In this document: in pieces, positions 29,893 through 39,316 of the stretch
Layout of the letters: every line of letters starts with the position of its first letter
Position numbering within the stretch: position 1 is the stretch's first letter
NCBI RefSeq assembly: GCF_015207285.1
Contig: NZ_JADEXD010000034.1
Coordinates: 1-42,500 of the forward strand
DNA length: 42,500 nt
Source: Tychonema sp. LEGE 07203
Lineage (GTDB): Bacteria > Cyanobacteriota > Cyanobacteriia > Cyanobacteriales > Microcoleaceae
Direction of reading: 5' to 3'
Translations under genes and position numbers: made by a program
Notes under the pieces: generated by a model
Databases searched by the model: none
Seen by the model: only the letters and a program-made list of their open reading frames with translations
Told to the model about the DNA's origin: nothing

Positions 29893-31689
29893 AGCAAAAA
29901 GTAAAATTAACTAAAGAACTCAGTTAAATAGCGATGCTTTGGTTCCAGTTGTAACTCTAAAAGCACTTGATACGAATCAAATTGATTCAACATCCCCAGG
30001 ATGGGGATCGGGCGTCTAGAGCTAGCCAACTGTATTTACTTTATCTGTTTTTGCCAGCAAAAGTGTCACTATGCTAGCAGTTTTGACAGAATTATTCATG
30101 ATTAAGAACTGTTACAAATTTGGCTCGCCTCCCACAATAATGCAGAGTTTAGTGCTAACGCTACTCTCTGGAACTCAAAAAGTTCAGCATTGTCTCCAGA
30201 TCCATGCTTTCCTACGTTTTACCCTCCCCCATAGGGAAGGGATCGATCGCCTAACCTTCCTTTTCGAGCGCCCACCGAACCGCCAGACAGTCCCACCTCA
30301 CCTTATTGATTTATATCTGCCCTATGTCTCGCTCTGGACTATAACTTAAGGCATACGTATTGTTACTTGGGCTACCACAAGCTAGCAAGTTTTTATTCTT
30401 GTTTCTCAATGATATATTTTTTAGTTTTTCTTGGAAAGCCCTTATTTATGTTAATCAAGGCAGCTTGGTAAGATCCGCCAGCGAAAAATCGCAGCTTGCG
30501 AATCTAGACATTTTGCGCTGATGGCGATGAATCGGTTTTCTGAATTCATTACGGGCGATCGATCGCCATTACCCATCACTGCTCATTTGTATAATCCATA
30601 ACAAAGCCATCGACTCTCATAATTTAAAAACATCACAATTTCAAATAGTCTTCCACCCGCCGATAGTTCCTCCTCATCAAAAATATAGGTAAAACAAATA
30701 AACACGCCAATACCCGTACTATCAAGATTGAGGGTGCAGGAGTTGCCTTCACAGTCGGTATTTAATAGAAATTATCAAACGCCAAATTTGCTAGTAATAC
30801 CATCTCCGGTCAATTACCTAAAATAAAAAAAGTTTGTAGCAAAATAAAAACTTTCATTGTCTGCTCGCAAAACAGTCATTACTAACCAATTGTGATTGGC
30901 ATCACTTCACCGGATTTAATATTAAATCAGACAATGGCGAGGCTGCGTAACTATCTTATTTTAATTTATAAGACTAATAAAAATAATCCTTAATTGTTGG
31001 TTAAAGCTGACTATTTAAAGACTCAAAAATTATTTTCAACATTTATCTGAAGGTATCAAAAGCCGGATTTTCACCTATTTTTCTAGTTGAGAACTAAGAT
31101 TTTCATATCAAGTCGGTTTAAGGGTGTGAGTCCTGATTTTTGTTAAACACATTGCTACCGCTATTCTTCGGCTTGAAAAAAACTGGTCTTGTACAGTGGA
31201 GGGGTGCGTTTATCGGGAGCGTTTCTTTTTTGTCGCATAGCATTTTTTCTTTAAGTGCGATCGCCCAAGAACTCGAGAAGCTTCTAGAATCAACCGAGAG
31301 AGGACGCTCGCACTACAAAAACCCCAGTGACTTGTTCCCCATTTACCGAAATCTGGGACGTGAATTAAACAGATTCATTAACCAGCTAATAGGAGATACT
31401 TGACTATACAAAAAACCTCAATCCCACAGCACAAAAAATCCCCTGCAGCAGCATCGGCGGAGGGGAAGCAGTAGATACAATTATCGTTTTTAATCGATGT
31501 GTAGGTATCCTCTGGGAGTGTCATTCGATTTTAGATTTGAGATTTTAGATGCTTTCGATTTACCCCACGGATAGAGGATCGGGCTTGAGGATTTGAGATT
31601 CCAGATGCTCCCGATTGATTCGACGGCTCGATCGCTAAAATAATTTCCCGGTGAAAACCGCGAAATTATCAACTAAATCAACCTTTTTT
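29893..31689. other. 1.8 kb without a supportable intact gene
   Basis: AT-rich sequence with scattered repeat fragments: a CTCCCCCATAGGGAAGGG tract (30228-30243), GAGGACGCTCGCACT (31301-31315, half of the hairpin seen in the MITE at 1895-2016), and GATTTGAGATT copies (31530-31600). A frame at 31140-31403 lacks a good start. A likely PEP-CTERM relic is listed separately. Confidence 0.5.
30633..30803 (-). pseudogene. C-terminal relic of a PEP-CTERM-type exported protein
   Basis: From ATG 30803 the frame reads MVLLANLAFDNFY, a TAA, then IPTVKATPAPSILIVRV, ACLFVLPIFLMRRNYRR. The order 'AFDN..PTV', a Pro-rich P-x-P-S box, a hydrophobic stretch and a basic end is that of a PEP-CTERM sorting tail, with PEPS degraded to PAPS. 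Upstream the reading frame is closed. Confidence 0.35.
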
Positions 31690-33513
31690 CTATTTTTTCA
31701 GCTTAGCTTTCCAACTGGCGATCGCCTTCTGAGCCGGCTGATAACTCTTAGTACCCGACGGCACCAGCGAAGCAGCTTCAACCGCATCTTTCAGCTTTCC
31801 TTGAGAGCCGCGCAACTGAGCAATTTTCAGAATAGCTTCGCTCCACTGTCCAATCAACTGCTGAGCTTCTTCATACTTCGGCTCACCGGGCTGAATTTCA
31901 GTAGCTTGCTGGATGCCTTTACTGTAAGAAGAAGCAACCCCCCGCTTAATTTGACCCTTAGCCGCCGATAGCAAAGCAGCATTTGCCTGCTGCTCTTTGG
32001 ATAATTCCTCCCACTGAGCGATCGCCTCTTTCGACTGATTGTAAACCGCCTTATTCACATCAGGCATCAATTTAGCCGCCGCGATCGCCCCGGTAAAATC
32101 GCCCCGAGTCGCCCGCCCGTTAGCAATATCCAAAATCGTCAAACTCCAGCGCTCAATATCCTGCTGAGCCTGCGGGTAGAGCGGATCGCTAGCCGGAATT
32201 GTTCGAGCCTTAACCACCGCTCGATTAAAACTAGAAGCCGAACCATCCTTGAGGAAAGTTTTCGCCTCAGCCCACACCTGCTGGCTTGACGAAGCCTGCT
32301 TGGTTCCACTCGCGGCTTCCACCGCCTGCGGTTGCTTCTGCGGCGGCAAAATAGCAGCAGTAGATTTTTGAGGCGGAGGGTTTTGGGCATTCTCAGCAGG
32401 CGATGGAGGCTCTGATTCCTGCTGGCCGATAAAAATGGATCTGTTCGTCAGAAAAACACCCAACAACAGCACCAAAGCCGTAGCTCCACTCCACAAAACA
32501 AGCTGCTGCAAAAATGACTTGTCCGAGCTGCCGTTATCCGCATCCTCCGGCTTTTGCAAGTTCCGTCGATCGCCCCCCCCGCCTGCTGCCGGGACAGCAT
32601 TTGGCTGCGACACAGGCAGCCTGTCAGCCGGCGTCTGTGTCGCGCTCCCAGCAGCATTAGGCAGATTGATGTGAGCCGTAGCCACCGCCATTTGCCCGCG
32701 ATCCAACCCATCAGCCGCACCAACCGTCATATTGCCATTGCGTCCGGCCAACGCAGCAGTTGGTACCCCACCGGCATCCGGCAAAATCACCAAATGAGCT
32801 TTTCCCGGAGGATTCACCACCATCAGAGGCTCTTGTTTCGGACGCAAATGGTGGTCGCACAGCTCCGGGAGCCGATCGCTCAAGAAACGGTCTAAACCCT
32901 TAAGCGTCGTGCACTGTCCCGATCGCAGCCCCTCCAAAAGCGCCGTCGTAAAAAACCCCTGACGCAGAGCAGAAGTTTCCCGCGAAACTTGATTCGGGCG
33001 GCAAGAAAGCACCGTCGGGATTTCCAGCTCCCGCGCCAGATCCGCCGTTTGAGAACCGATCGTTTCCCCGGCCTTCACAATCTGGCTGCGGTTCATATCA
33101 ACCAGCACCAACACCCTTTCGGTAGGAGCATTTTTCAGAGTATTCAACAGCAACTCTACCGGAATCCCCGTACCCTGAATGTCCGCCGGATTCCCATCAG
33201 CCGGCATCAAATAATCCTTCCCTTCATAGCTGACACCGTAGCCGCTAAAAAAACACCAGAGTAAATCTCCCTGTTGCAGGTGTTCCGCGCACAGATTTTG
33301 CGTCAACCTCAGAATATTTTCGCGACTCGGATACGTTGATTGACCCCACAGCGACGGCGAGCTATCCGTCATCAGCAGACATCCCTCCGGCGCAAAACCA
33401 GCCTCCTCAGTCAAAAAACCGTACAGTGCCTCTGCATCCTCTTGGGCATAACTCAAAGGCTGGAGTAACTGATATTGATTGATGCCTATTGCAATACAAG
33501 CGTGATGTTTCAT
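31690..33513 (-). CDS. Pseudo-caspase (orthocaspase-like p20) membrane protein, 607 aa
   Basis: ATG 33513 gives MKHHACIAIGINQYQLLQPL, the typical p20 caspase opening. The catalytic His position reads CFFSGYGVSYEG (Tyr92 in place of His) and the catalytic Cys position reads VLVDMNRSQ (D139-M-N141 where D-x-C is expected), so both catalytic residues are missing. Then come a Pro/Ala-rich linker, one membrane segment (VLWSGATALVLLLGVFLTN, about residues 343-361), and two TPR-like helical repeats (about 410-605) with WSLTILDIANGRA and WSEAILKIAQLRG. It is likely a non-proteolytic scaffold. It is divergent from the V4R gene. The longer frame to 33639 is unsupported. Confidence 0.88.
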   Translation of the reverse strand: MKHHACIAIGINQYQLLQPLSYAQEDAEALYGFLTEEAGFAPEGCLLMTDSSPSLWGQSTYPSRENILRLTQNLCAEHLQQGDLLWCFFSGYGVSYEGKDYLMPADGNPADIQGTGIPVELLLNTLKNAPTERVLVLVDMNRSQIVKAGETIGSQTADLARELEIPTVLSCRPNQVSRETSALRQGFFTTALLEGLRSGQCTTLKGLDRFLSDRLPELCDHHLRPKQEPLMVVNPPGKAHLVILPDAGGVPTAALAGRNGNMTVGAADGLDRGQMAVATAHINLPNAAGSATQTPADRLPVSQPNAVPAAGGGGDRRNLQKPEDADNGSSDKSFLQQLVLWSGATALVLLLGVFLTNRSIFIGQQESEPPSPAENAQNPPPQKSTAAILPPQKQPQAVEAASGTKQASSSQQVWAEAKTFLKDGSASSFNRAVVKARTIPASDPLYPQAQQDIERWSLTILDIANGRATRGDFTGAIAAAKLMPDVNKAVYNQSKEAIAQWEELSKEQQANAALLSAAKGQIKRGVASSYSKGIQQATEIQPGEPKYEEAQQLIGQWSEAILKIAQLRGSQGKLKDAVEAASLVPSGTKSYQPAQKAIASWKAKLKK

Positions 33514-33809
33514 CCCCATATACCCTATATATATAGTGAACAGCTTGCACAAAACGATAACACAAACTCGTTTAACCTTATACCCACTTTCGGCTCCCAG
33601 CGTCAGATAGCAGTGGTCCCAAAGCAGAAGTCCCAACAAGCACCCAAATTCAGCATCCTCAAATTGTCAAATTTCAATATTGCAATCAAAAATTATACCC
33701 TATGCCTCTATTCAGAAAAATGACGTTAAATTGGATACACAGGCCGCTCTATTTCTTCTATTTGATTCTAATTTTCTGCAAACTACACAAAACAGGAGTA
33801 ACCCGCTAA

Positions 33810-34511
33810 ATGGTCTCTACAGCTCAAAAAGAAATCTCCACCCACAGCAAATCGCCGCTCAAGCAAAACCATCCTAAAAGTCACAACCATTATAGGTTTC
33901 AGGATTTTTTTGCCTTCGATCGCCAGTTTGGTACAATCAACGACTGGAACGACTCGCGCAACATTTTCACTAGCGAAGACTTCATCATCGGCTTGGTAGA
34001 AGGACTCGAAGAAGAAGTAGGCCCAGCTTCTTCTGTAATCATGTATACTATTGGTTGCCAGTGGGGACTCCAAGATTCCGAATTTTTTCAAAAATGGTTT
34101 AGCGCCGAATTCAGCCAAAATATTCGCCAGTCGAATCTGATGTTTCTGCTAGAAACTTGGTGGTGGCCGTTCACAGCTCAAGGTTGGGGTCGCTGGGAAG
34201 TTGACATGAGCGATCGCAAACACGGGTGCATCTTCATCAACCTCTACGACTCAGCAGTTGCTCGCACCCTCGGCGACGTTGGCAAACCTGTTTGTCACCT
34301 ATACGCCGGTTTGTTTGCCGGTTTCTTCGGATCTCTAGTCAAAAAGCCTCTGAGTTGCATAGAACTCCAATGTTACTCAATGGGAGAAACCTATTGTAAA
34401 TTCCTCCTCGGCAACCCAGATAAAATTGATGCAGCAGCATTCTGGCTCAACGAAGGTGCTAACGCCCGCGATATTGAAAATCGACTGCAAAACGGTGAAA
34501 TGTTGCGGTAA
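33810..34511 (+). CDS. V4R-domain protein, Slr0144-like, 233 aa
   Basis: GGAG 11 bases upstream supports ATG 33810. After a 35-residue polar N-terminus, a V4R (4-vinyl reductase-like) domain covers most of the protein, ending in CIELQCYSMGETYCKFLLGN, the conserved Cys/Gly C-terminal V4R block. The middle has the aromatic stretch ETWWWPFTAQGWGRWEVD. V4R domains bind small hydrophobic or tetrapyrrole-like ligands. By order and content this is the first gene of a locus like slr0144-slr0152 of Synechocystis, known to support accumulation of photosystem II. A paralogue lies at 35628. Confidence 0.85.
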   Translation: MVSTAQKEISTHSKSPLKQNHPKSHNHYRFQDFFAFDRQFGTINDWNDSRNIFTSEDFIIGLVEGLEEEVGPASSVIMYTIGCQWGLQDSEFFQKWFSAEFSQNIRQSNLMFLLETWWWPFTAQGWGRWEVDMSDRKHGCIFINLYDSAVARTLGDVGKPVCHLYAGLFAGFFGSLVKKPLSCIELQCYSMGETYCKFLLGNPDKIDAAAFWLNEGANARDIENRLQNGEMLR

Positions 34512-34604
34512 ACAACCTGGAAAGGCACATACCCTGCCCTGCCTTTCCTCCTACCAATTCGCGCTCGACAGTGCGATGGTGGGTCTCTCCAGGCAGGAAG
34601 AAAG

Positions 34605-34871
34605 ATGAAAAGTCAAACTTCATGGTTAGACAAGTCTGTCCAAGACTTTTTTAGTAACTACAATTGGCTGGGAAAACCTTTAGAAACCCAAAATGGCTCG
34701 ACTCCCGGAAGCGTGCAGACTTTAACCCGATCGGTAGCAGACTTTTTTCAAGCTATTTCTTGGGAAGGAACTCCCGAAGTCGGCGCCCTCCCCCTACCCC
34801 CACCATTGCCAGTAATTTCTATTTCCGAACCCGCAGAAGTCACCATTGACGATTTGTTTGACCTGTTTTAA
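34605..34871 (+). CDS. Slr0145-like small protein, 88 aa
   Basis: AGGAAGAAAG precedes ATG 34605. Two similar segments are seen: SVQDFFSNYNWLGKP and SVADFFQAISWEGTP, i.e. an internal duplication of a short amphipathic motif. A Pro-rich linker and an acidic end EVTIDDLFDLF follow. The [ST]V.DFF....W.G motif is shared by small proteins of the photosystem II assembly locus. Likely a soluble partner or adaptor; function not assigned. It follows the V4R gene by 93 bases. Confidence 0.75.
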   Translation: MKSQTSWLDKSVQDFFSNYNWLGKPLETQNGSTPGSVQTLTRSVADFFQAISWEGTPEVGALPLPPPLPVISISEPAEVTIDDLFDLF

Positions 34872-34876
34872 TCTTG

Positions 34877-35070
34877 TTAGTTGTTACTTGCTAGTTGGCA
34901 GTTGTTAGTTGTTAGTGGTTAGTGGTTAGTGGTTAGTTGTTAGTGGTTAGTAGTTAGTTTGTTATTAGCTAATACCAACCACCAACTGTCAACCACCAAC
35001 TGTCAACTGCCAACCACCAACTGCCAACCACCAACTGCCAACCACCAACTGCCAACCACCAACTGCAAAA
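34877..35070. repeat. Long imperfect inverted STRR repeat
   Basis: The left arm is tandem GTTAGTG/GTTAGTT (34880-34965), and the right arm is tandem CCACCAACTG(C/T)CAA (34977-35065). The arms are complementary in kind, so the transcript could form a long hairpin between two genes of the operon. Confidence 0.85.
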
Positions 35071-35113
35071 AGACTGCCTTTTATCAATAACCGATTACCA
35101 CTTAATTAAAATC

Positions 35114-35587
35114 ATGCACCCTGAGATTGAGGCGCTGCTGGATCGGGCAGAAAACCGCTTTCTAAAAGGCGAAGAACTCATAGCTTTTAAGCGTCAAATT
35201 GCAACCCTATCCCAACGCTTAAAAATTTACGAATTTTTGCGAGAGAAAGAAGCAAGCATCTTCCAACCAGTAGCCAACAAGCTACAAGAAACATTCCCCG
35301 ACGAAAAAGAAGAAACCTTAGAACGATCGCTCAAACACTGGCTGTTAGTCTTGCGGTACTGCGCTATGGCCATGCTGCTCAACGATCGAGATTTTCTCGA
35401 ACAGCGACTCCTAGACTGGGTTTCCGGCATAGTCGAAGCCCACCAAACTATAAAGATCGAAGCAACTATTTGCAAACTGCTGGAAACTCGTTTAAAAGAA
35501 CTGCTTTCCGAGCAAGCCCGAGCTATATTGCAACCATTTTTTGACCAAGCAAAGTCAATGATTATCGATCGAGGTCATCAAGAATAG
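35114..35587 (+). CDS. Phycobilisome-like globin-fold protein, Slr0146-like, 157 aa
   Basis: All-helical, opening MHPEIEALLDRAENRFLKGE, with KHWLLVLRYCAMAMLLNDRD in the middle; this LRY-C-A-x-A-x-L-x-D-D/R pattern resembles the central helix of phycobiliproteins around the chromophore cysteine. It lacks the usual chromophore context, so it is probably chromophore-free. A close relative on the other strand (38165-38635) shares length and the TADELQ/GEELIAF-type start. Belongs to the photosystem II assembly locus by position. Confidence 0.8.
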   Translation: MHPEIEALLDRAENRFLKGEELIAFKRQIATLSQRLKIYEFLREKEASIFQPVANKLQETFPDEKEETLERSLKHWLLVLRYCAMAMLLNDRDFLEQRLLDWVSGIVEAHQTIKIEATICKLLETRLKELLSEQARAILQPFFDQAKSMIIDRGHQE

Positions 35588-35627
35588 GCAAATTCCCAAT
35601 TCCCAATTCCCAATTCCCAATTTAGCG

Positions 35628-36293
35628 ATGATTAATATTGCCGACTTGCTCAAACAGCCCCGACTCCCTGGAAACTACTTTGCCAGCGATGCCTACGTCC
35701 GAGGCGACCTCGAACTCGGCCTGCTCGAAAACCGCCGGGGCGATCGACTCATAGCCCTCCCAGAAACACTAATTCAAGCCATTTATATCGGCTTAGAACA
35801 AGAAACCGGTCAAGCCTCCCGGCTCGTCCTTTTTAACTGCGGTCGCTGGTGGGGGAAAAACTTCTACGTGCGTTTTTGCGAAGAAGTCAGCGAATACTAC
35901 GGTCAGCCAGTTTCCGAAATGGAAATGGTAGAATTTCTTCAGTCCTTGCAACAGTGCTGGAAAACCCACGGATGGGGAAAATTTGAACTTGACCCCAGCT
36001 ATTCAGAACAGGGATTTTTAATAGTAAAAATTACTAACTCTCTTTTTGCCAAAAACGCCCCAAAATCCAAGTGGCCAGCCTGTTTTCTGGAAGCAGGCAT
36101 CTTAAGTTCGTTCTTCAGTCAGCTTACAGGTCGAGAACTCCACTGCCTGCAAACCTCCTGCGAATCCTTGGGCTCCGACTGCAACCGCTTTATTTTAGGG
36201 CTGCGCGATCGCCTCCAACCAGCAAATTCTATGGTCGAAGAAGGAGAAGATCACGAAGCCATTATTCGTCAACTTTGCCAACCCAAAAACTGA
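35628..36293 (+). CDS. V4R-domain protein, Slr0147-like, 221 aa
   Basis: ATG 35628 begins MINIADLLKQPRLPGNYFAS. V4R domain with LEQETGQASRLVLFNCGRWW, WKTHGWGKFELDPSYSEQG, and the terminal LHCLQTSCESLGSDCNRFIL, which keeps the Cys residues of the V4R C-terminal block. Paralogue of the gene at 33810. It is 40 bases after the phycobilisome-like gene, so probably the same operon. The short gap contains AATTCCC tandem repeats. Confidence 0.87.
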   Translation: MINIADLLKQPRLPGNYFASDAYVRGDLELGLLENRRGDRLIALPETLIQAIYIGLEQETGQASRLVLFNCGRWWGKNFYVRFCEEVSEYYGQPVSEMEMVEFLQSLQQCWKTHGWGKFELDPSYSEQGFLIVKITNSLFAKNAPKSKWPACFLEAGILSSFFSQLTGRELHCLQTSCESLGSDCNRFILGLRDRLQPANSMVEEGEDHEAIIRQLCQPKN

Positions 36294-36889
36294 CTTATTC
36301 GACAGCTATTATTTGATACCTAATAGCTGTCATACCATTTTCTATTTTCGACTTTCGACGAGGAATCACTGAGCTCTTGTCCAAAAAGGACGATCGCAAT
36401 CAGAGGGGTTAGATCCAGAGGAATGCTAAATTCCTCTAACGATCGGGACTTGCATTCCTATCGAGCGAAGCTTTACAGAGTGCGGGTAATTGAGACAATA
36501 TGGTATGATGAGTGCTAGGGCGGGCAACACAAAGCTACAGTTACCTTTTTTGGGACACTGGTATCAAAGGAAACATCTAAATTTTGCATTTGTTGCAGTT
36601 CCCGCTAGCACAGGTTATACAACACACACTATTCCCGGACAGCGCTCCCATAAAAAATATTTTTACAAAGCCGGAGATGCTCCCGTATCAGATAAATTAT
36701 TCGGCAGCCATTGCATCCACCAAAATATTGAAACAATGAGTTAAATTATCAAAAAACTACACAGTTAAAAACTGGGGTTTTAGCTATTAAAAAAACCTTT
36801 GCAACTCGCAGCTAGACAATTCATAACTTACTCAACAAATTCATAAAATTTAAAAGCAATCACAACCTCAAACTTTTTGATCTAACTTA
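36294..36889. other. Intergenic stretch without a supportable gene
   Basis: About 600 bases, AT-rich. It includes GGAGATGCTCCC (36673-36684), matching the outer end of the MITE at 1895-2016. A frame at 36490-36744 lacks a ribosome-binding site and protein-like composition. Confidence 0.5.
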
Positions 36890-38056
36890 ATGGACGCCAA
36901 TGAACTTCTAAATCGATATGCAGCCGGCGAAAGAGATTTTAGGCTGGCAAACCTGCGCGGCATTGTGTTGAGTCCGATCGATTTATACCGTTCCAACGAT
37001 GCCCCAACTCTACGTTTAGACAACCTCAACCAACACCAGCACCGACCATATTTAATTGGCGCTAACCTCAGCGGGGCAAACCTCACCAAAGCCCATCTGA
37101 GCCGAGCCAACCTCAGCAAAGCCGACCTCAGCGGAGCCAACCTCACCGGCGCAAACCTCATCGCCACAAGTCTGAGCGGCGCAAACCTCAGCGGAGCCAA
37201 CCTCACCGGCGCAAACCTCTCCGGAGCTCACCTGAATTGGGCAAACTTGACCGGAGCAATTCTCCCCAATGCCAATCTCACAGGCGCAGATATGAGCGCG
37301 GCAAAACTCACCAAAGCCATTCTGGGCGAGGCAAACCTCAGCAAAGCCTATCTGATTAAAGCCAATCTCAACGGGGCAAACTTGAAAGATGCAGACTTGA
37401 GTCTAGCCAGTCTCAAAGAGGCAGACTTAAGCGAAGCACAGCTCACCGGAGCCGAATTGTCCAAAGCCAACCTAGCCGGAGCCAACTTAACCCGTGCCAA
37501 CCTCACCAAAGCCAACCTGTTGAAAGCTAATCTCAGGCAAACTAACCTCACTCAAGCTTATTTAAACGGCGCGTGTTTGAGCGAAGCCGACCTCACCGAA
37601 GCTTGCTTGGACAGAGCCAACTTGTGCAAAGCAGACCTCAGCAAAACCTACCTGAGAAAAATTACTTTGAATGGCTGCCACTTAAGCGGTATCAATCTCA
37701 GCCGGGCAGATTTGGGCGGGGTAGACTTGAGCCGCAAACTTTTAACGGGAATTAATATGGCAGAGGCATTGTTGAACGAAGCCAATTTTAGCGGTGCTTA
37801 TTTGATGCAAGCCAACTTTAGCGGGGCAAACCTGAGCAAAGCCAACTTGAGCGGAGCCTACCTGATTGATGCCGACCTTTCCAATTGTTGCCTGCATGAA
37901 ATTGACTTGAGCAAAGCTAACCTGAGCAAAGCCAACTTGCGGAAAGCTGACTTGACAGCAGCAAACCTCCGGGGAGCCATTCTCACTGAAGCCGATTTGA
38001 GAGGAGCTAAGTTGATGGGAGCCATTCTTCCTAACGGTAAAATTTATCCACGTTAA
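36890..38056 (+). CDS. Large pentapeptide-repeat protein, 388 aa
   Basis: A non-repeat head of about 55 residues (MDANELLNRYAAGERDFRLA) is followed by roughly 60 consecutive A(N/D)LXX pentapeptides from about residue 57 to 380. They predict a right-handed square beta-helix of about 15 coils. A few coils deviate around residues 255-300 (LNGCHLSGINLSRADL). No signal peptide, so cytosolic or thylakoid-facing; function unknown. The DNA is itself repetitive (AACCTCAGCGGAGCC-type units). It interrupts the order of the photosystem II assembly locus relative to Synechocystis as I recall it. Confidence 0.93.
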   Translation: MDANELLNRYAAGERDFRLANLRGIVLSPIDLYRSNDAPTLRLDNLNQHQHRPYLIGANLSGANLTKAHLSRANLSKADLSGANLTGANLIATSLSGANLSGANLTGANLSGAHLNWANLTGAILPNANLTGADMSAAKLTKAILGEANLSKAYLIKANLNGANLKDADLSLASLKEADLSEAQLTGAELSKANLAGANLTRANLTKANLLKANLRQTNLTQAYLNGACLSEADLTEACLDRANLCKADLSKTYLRKITLNGCHLSGINLSRADLGGVDLSRKLLTGINMAEALLNEANFSGAYLMQANFSGANLSKANLSGAYLIDADLSNCCLHEIDLSKANLSKANLRKADLTAANLRGAILTEADLRGAKLMGAILPNGKIYPR

Positions 38057-38164
38057 CCTGACAGCAGTTTTCCTAAAAAATCCAACTGTCTGCCCCTGCT
38101 CCAAACCCTTATCTCATCAGTCATTCCCAACCTCAAATCTCAAATAATCTGAACTCTCCCTTGA

Positions 38165-38635
38165 TTATTTCCCCAGTACAGTGCGGTTGATGTCCAGAAT
38201 CGGAAAAAATAGGCTGACTTCTTCAGCAGTCAGATATTTTTTTAGTACCTTTTTCATGACATCGTAAGTAACACCCGAACTATTTCGAGCTTGAAAAGCG
38301 CCTAAAATAGTTTGAAACCACAGCAGCAGCCGATCGCGCAACCGTTCTGTATCATTAATCAAAAGTGCTGCCGCCGAGTGCCTCAACACCCGCAGAGCAT
38401 CTACGCGCCACTTTGCCGTCACATCTTGAGAGCCCCGGCGAAACAAACTAGGATCAAGAGACTGCATTTCTGCTTCCACTTGCCGAATAATTTCTTTCTC
38501 AGCCGCTTGAATTTTCTTATAAGCACTCATTCGGTGATTTAAAGACTGAAAATAGTCTTTCAAAAATTGGAGTTCGTCAGCCGTGGCGTAGCGTCCATCT
38601 GCTTCCGTACTCAAACGCGCAAGTTGGCTCAACAT
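38165..38635 (-). CDS. Phycobilisome-like globin-fold protein, second copy, 156 aa
   Basis: Opens MLSQLARLSTEADGRYATAD then DELQFLKDYFQSLNHRMSAY; the central helix has WRVDALRVLRHSAAALLIND, parallel to the same region of the protein at 35114. No Cys at the chromophore position, so likely not pigmented. It is on the opposite strand to the first copy, followed downstream by the pentapeptide gene's 3' end (convergent). A tandem-derived paralogue with later inversion is the simplest explanation. Confidence 0.78.
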   Translation of the reverse strand: MLSQLARLSTEADGRYATADELQFLKDYFQSLNHRMSAYKKIQAAEKEIIRQVEAEMQSLDPSLFRRGSQDVTAKWRVDALRVLRHSAAALLINDTERLRDRLLLWFQTILGAFQARNSSGVTYDVMKKVLKKYLTAEEVSLFFPILDINRTVLGK

Positions 38636-38743
38636 AATATGATTTTTTTCTTTGGGGCAACAATCTGTTCAAATCCAACATATCAAGTTTTAACTTAATT
38701 GGCGCCCCGTCCCCGATCCGCAATTATATTTAGTGTTGGTAGC

Positions 38744-39226
38744 TCACGCTTCTTTAGTCCGAACTAAATACTGTCCTACTTGGAAGCGGGTTTCATTAAG
38801 CTGAGTGACGATCGAACGAGTAATCAACTTTCCCGATTCTACAACTACTTGACCCGTAATCGGATGCAACAAATCTTGCTGGGCCCGGCGACCGATCAAA
38901 GCTTCCACATTTTCAATAGCATTAATATACATCCCCGCAGGCAACTGTACAACTACACCCTCGCCCATAATTTGAGCCTGACAAGCAAGTCGCGAATTGG
39001 ATGCCGCTGTAGTAATGACTTCCAGCGTCCTCCTCTCGCGGCGGTTCATGTCAGACAAGCCTTCCATACCCTCTTTAATGTAAACGTGGCAGGTAGCGCA
39101 CATTCCCCGCCCCCCGCACTCCTTGAGAACGTCCAAGTCTTTGGAAAGTAAAGCCGCCAGGATATTCGATTGGGTTTCCACTGCCATTTCTTCGGCAATT
39201 GGATCTAGTCTAATAATTTTAACCAT
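38744..39226 (-). CDS. [2Fe-2S] ferredoxin-domain protein, Slr0148-like, 160 aa
   Basis: N-terminal beta-grasp ferredoxin domain with cluster ligands in CGGRGMCATC (C-x5-C-x2-C) and the fourth Cys in SRLACQAQ. This spacing is of the adrenodoxin/ISC type rather than plant type. A C-terminal extension of about 60 residues (EALIGRRAQQDLLHPITGQ) is specific to this subfamily. Electron carrier of the photosystem II assembly locus; slr0148 of Synechocystis has the same role and neighbours. Soluble; start ATG 39226. Confidence 0.87.
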   Translation of the reverse strand: MVKIIRLDPIAEEMAVETQSNILAALLSKDLDVLKECGGRGMCATCHVYIKEGMEGLSDMNRRERRTLEVITTAASNSRLACQAQIMGEGVVVQLPAGMYINAIENVEALIGRRAQQDLLHPITGQVVVESGKLITRSIVTQLNETRFQVGQYLVRTKEA

Positions 39227-39316
39227 ATTGATTTTTCATCCTGTCAAGTTCAGTATGCAAGCAAGTGCGATCGAGATATTGAAAGCTCAAACAATTTTGG
39301 CTAACATCCAAAAACG

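Noticed and set aside
30071-30349. Plus-strand ORF of 92 codons
   Set aside because: No ribosome-binding site, irregular composition and a palindromic tract inside.
31140-31403. Plus-strand ORF of 87 codons
   Set aside because: TTG start without a ribosome-binding site; its middle includes part of a dispersed hairpin repeat; no family recognised.
36490-36744. Plus-strand ORF of 84 codons
   Set aside because: No start signals, and it overlaps a repeat end.
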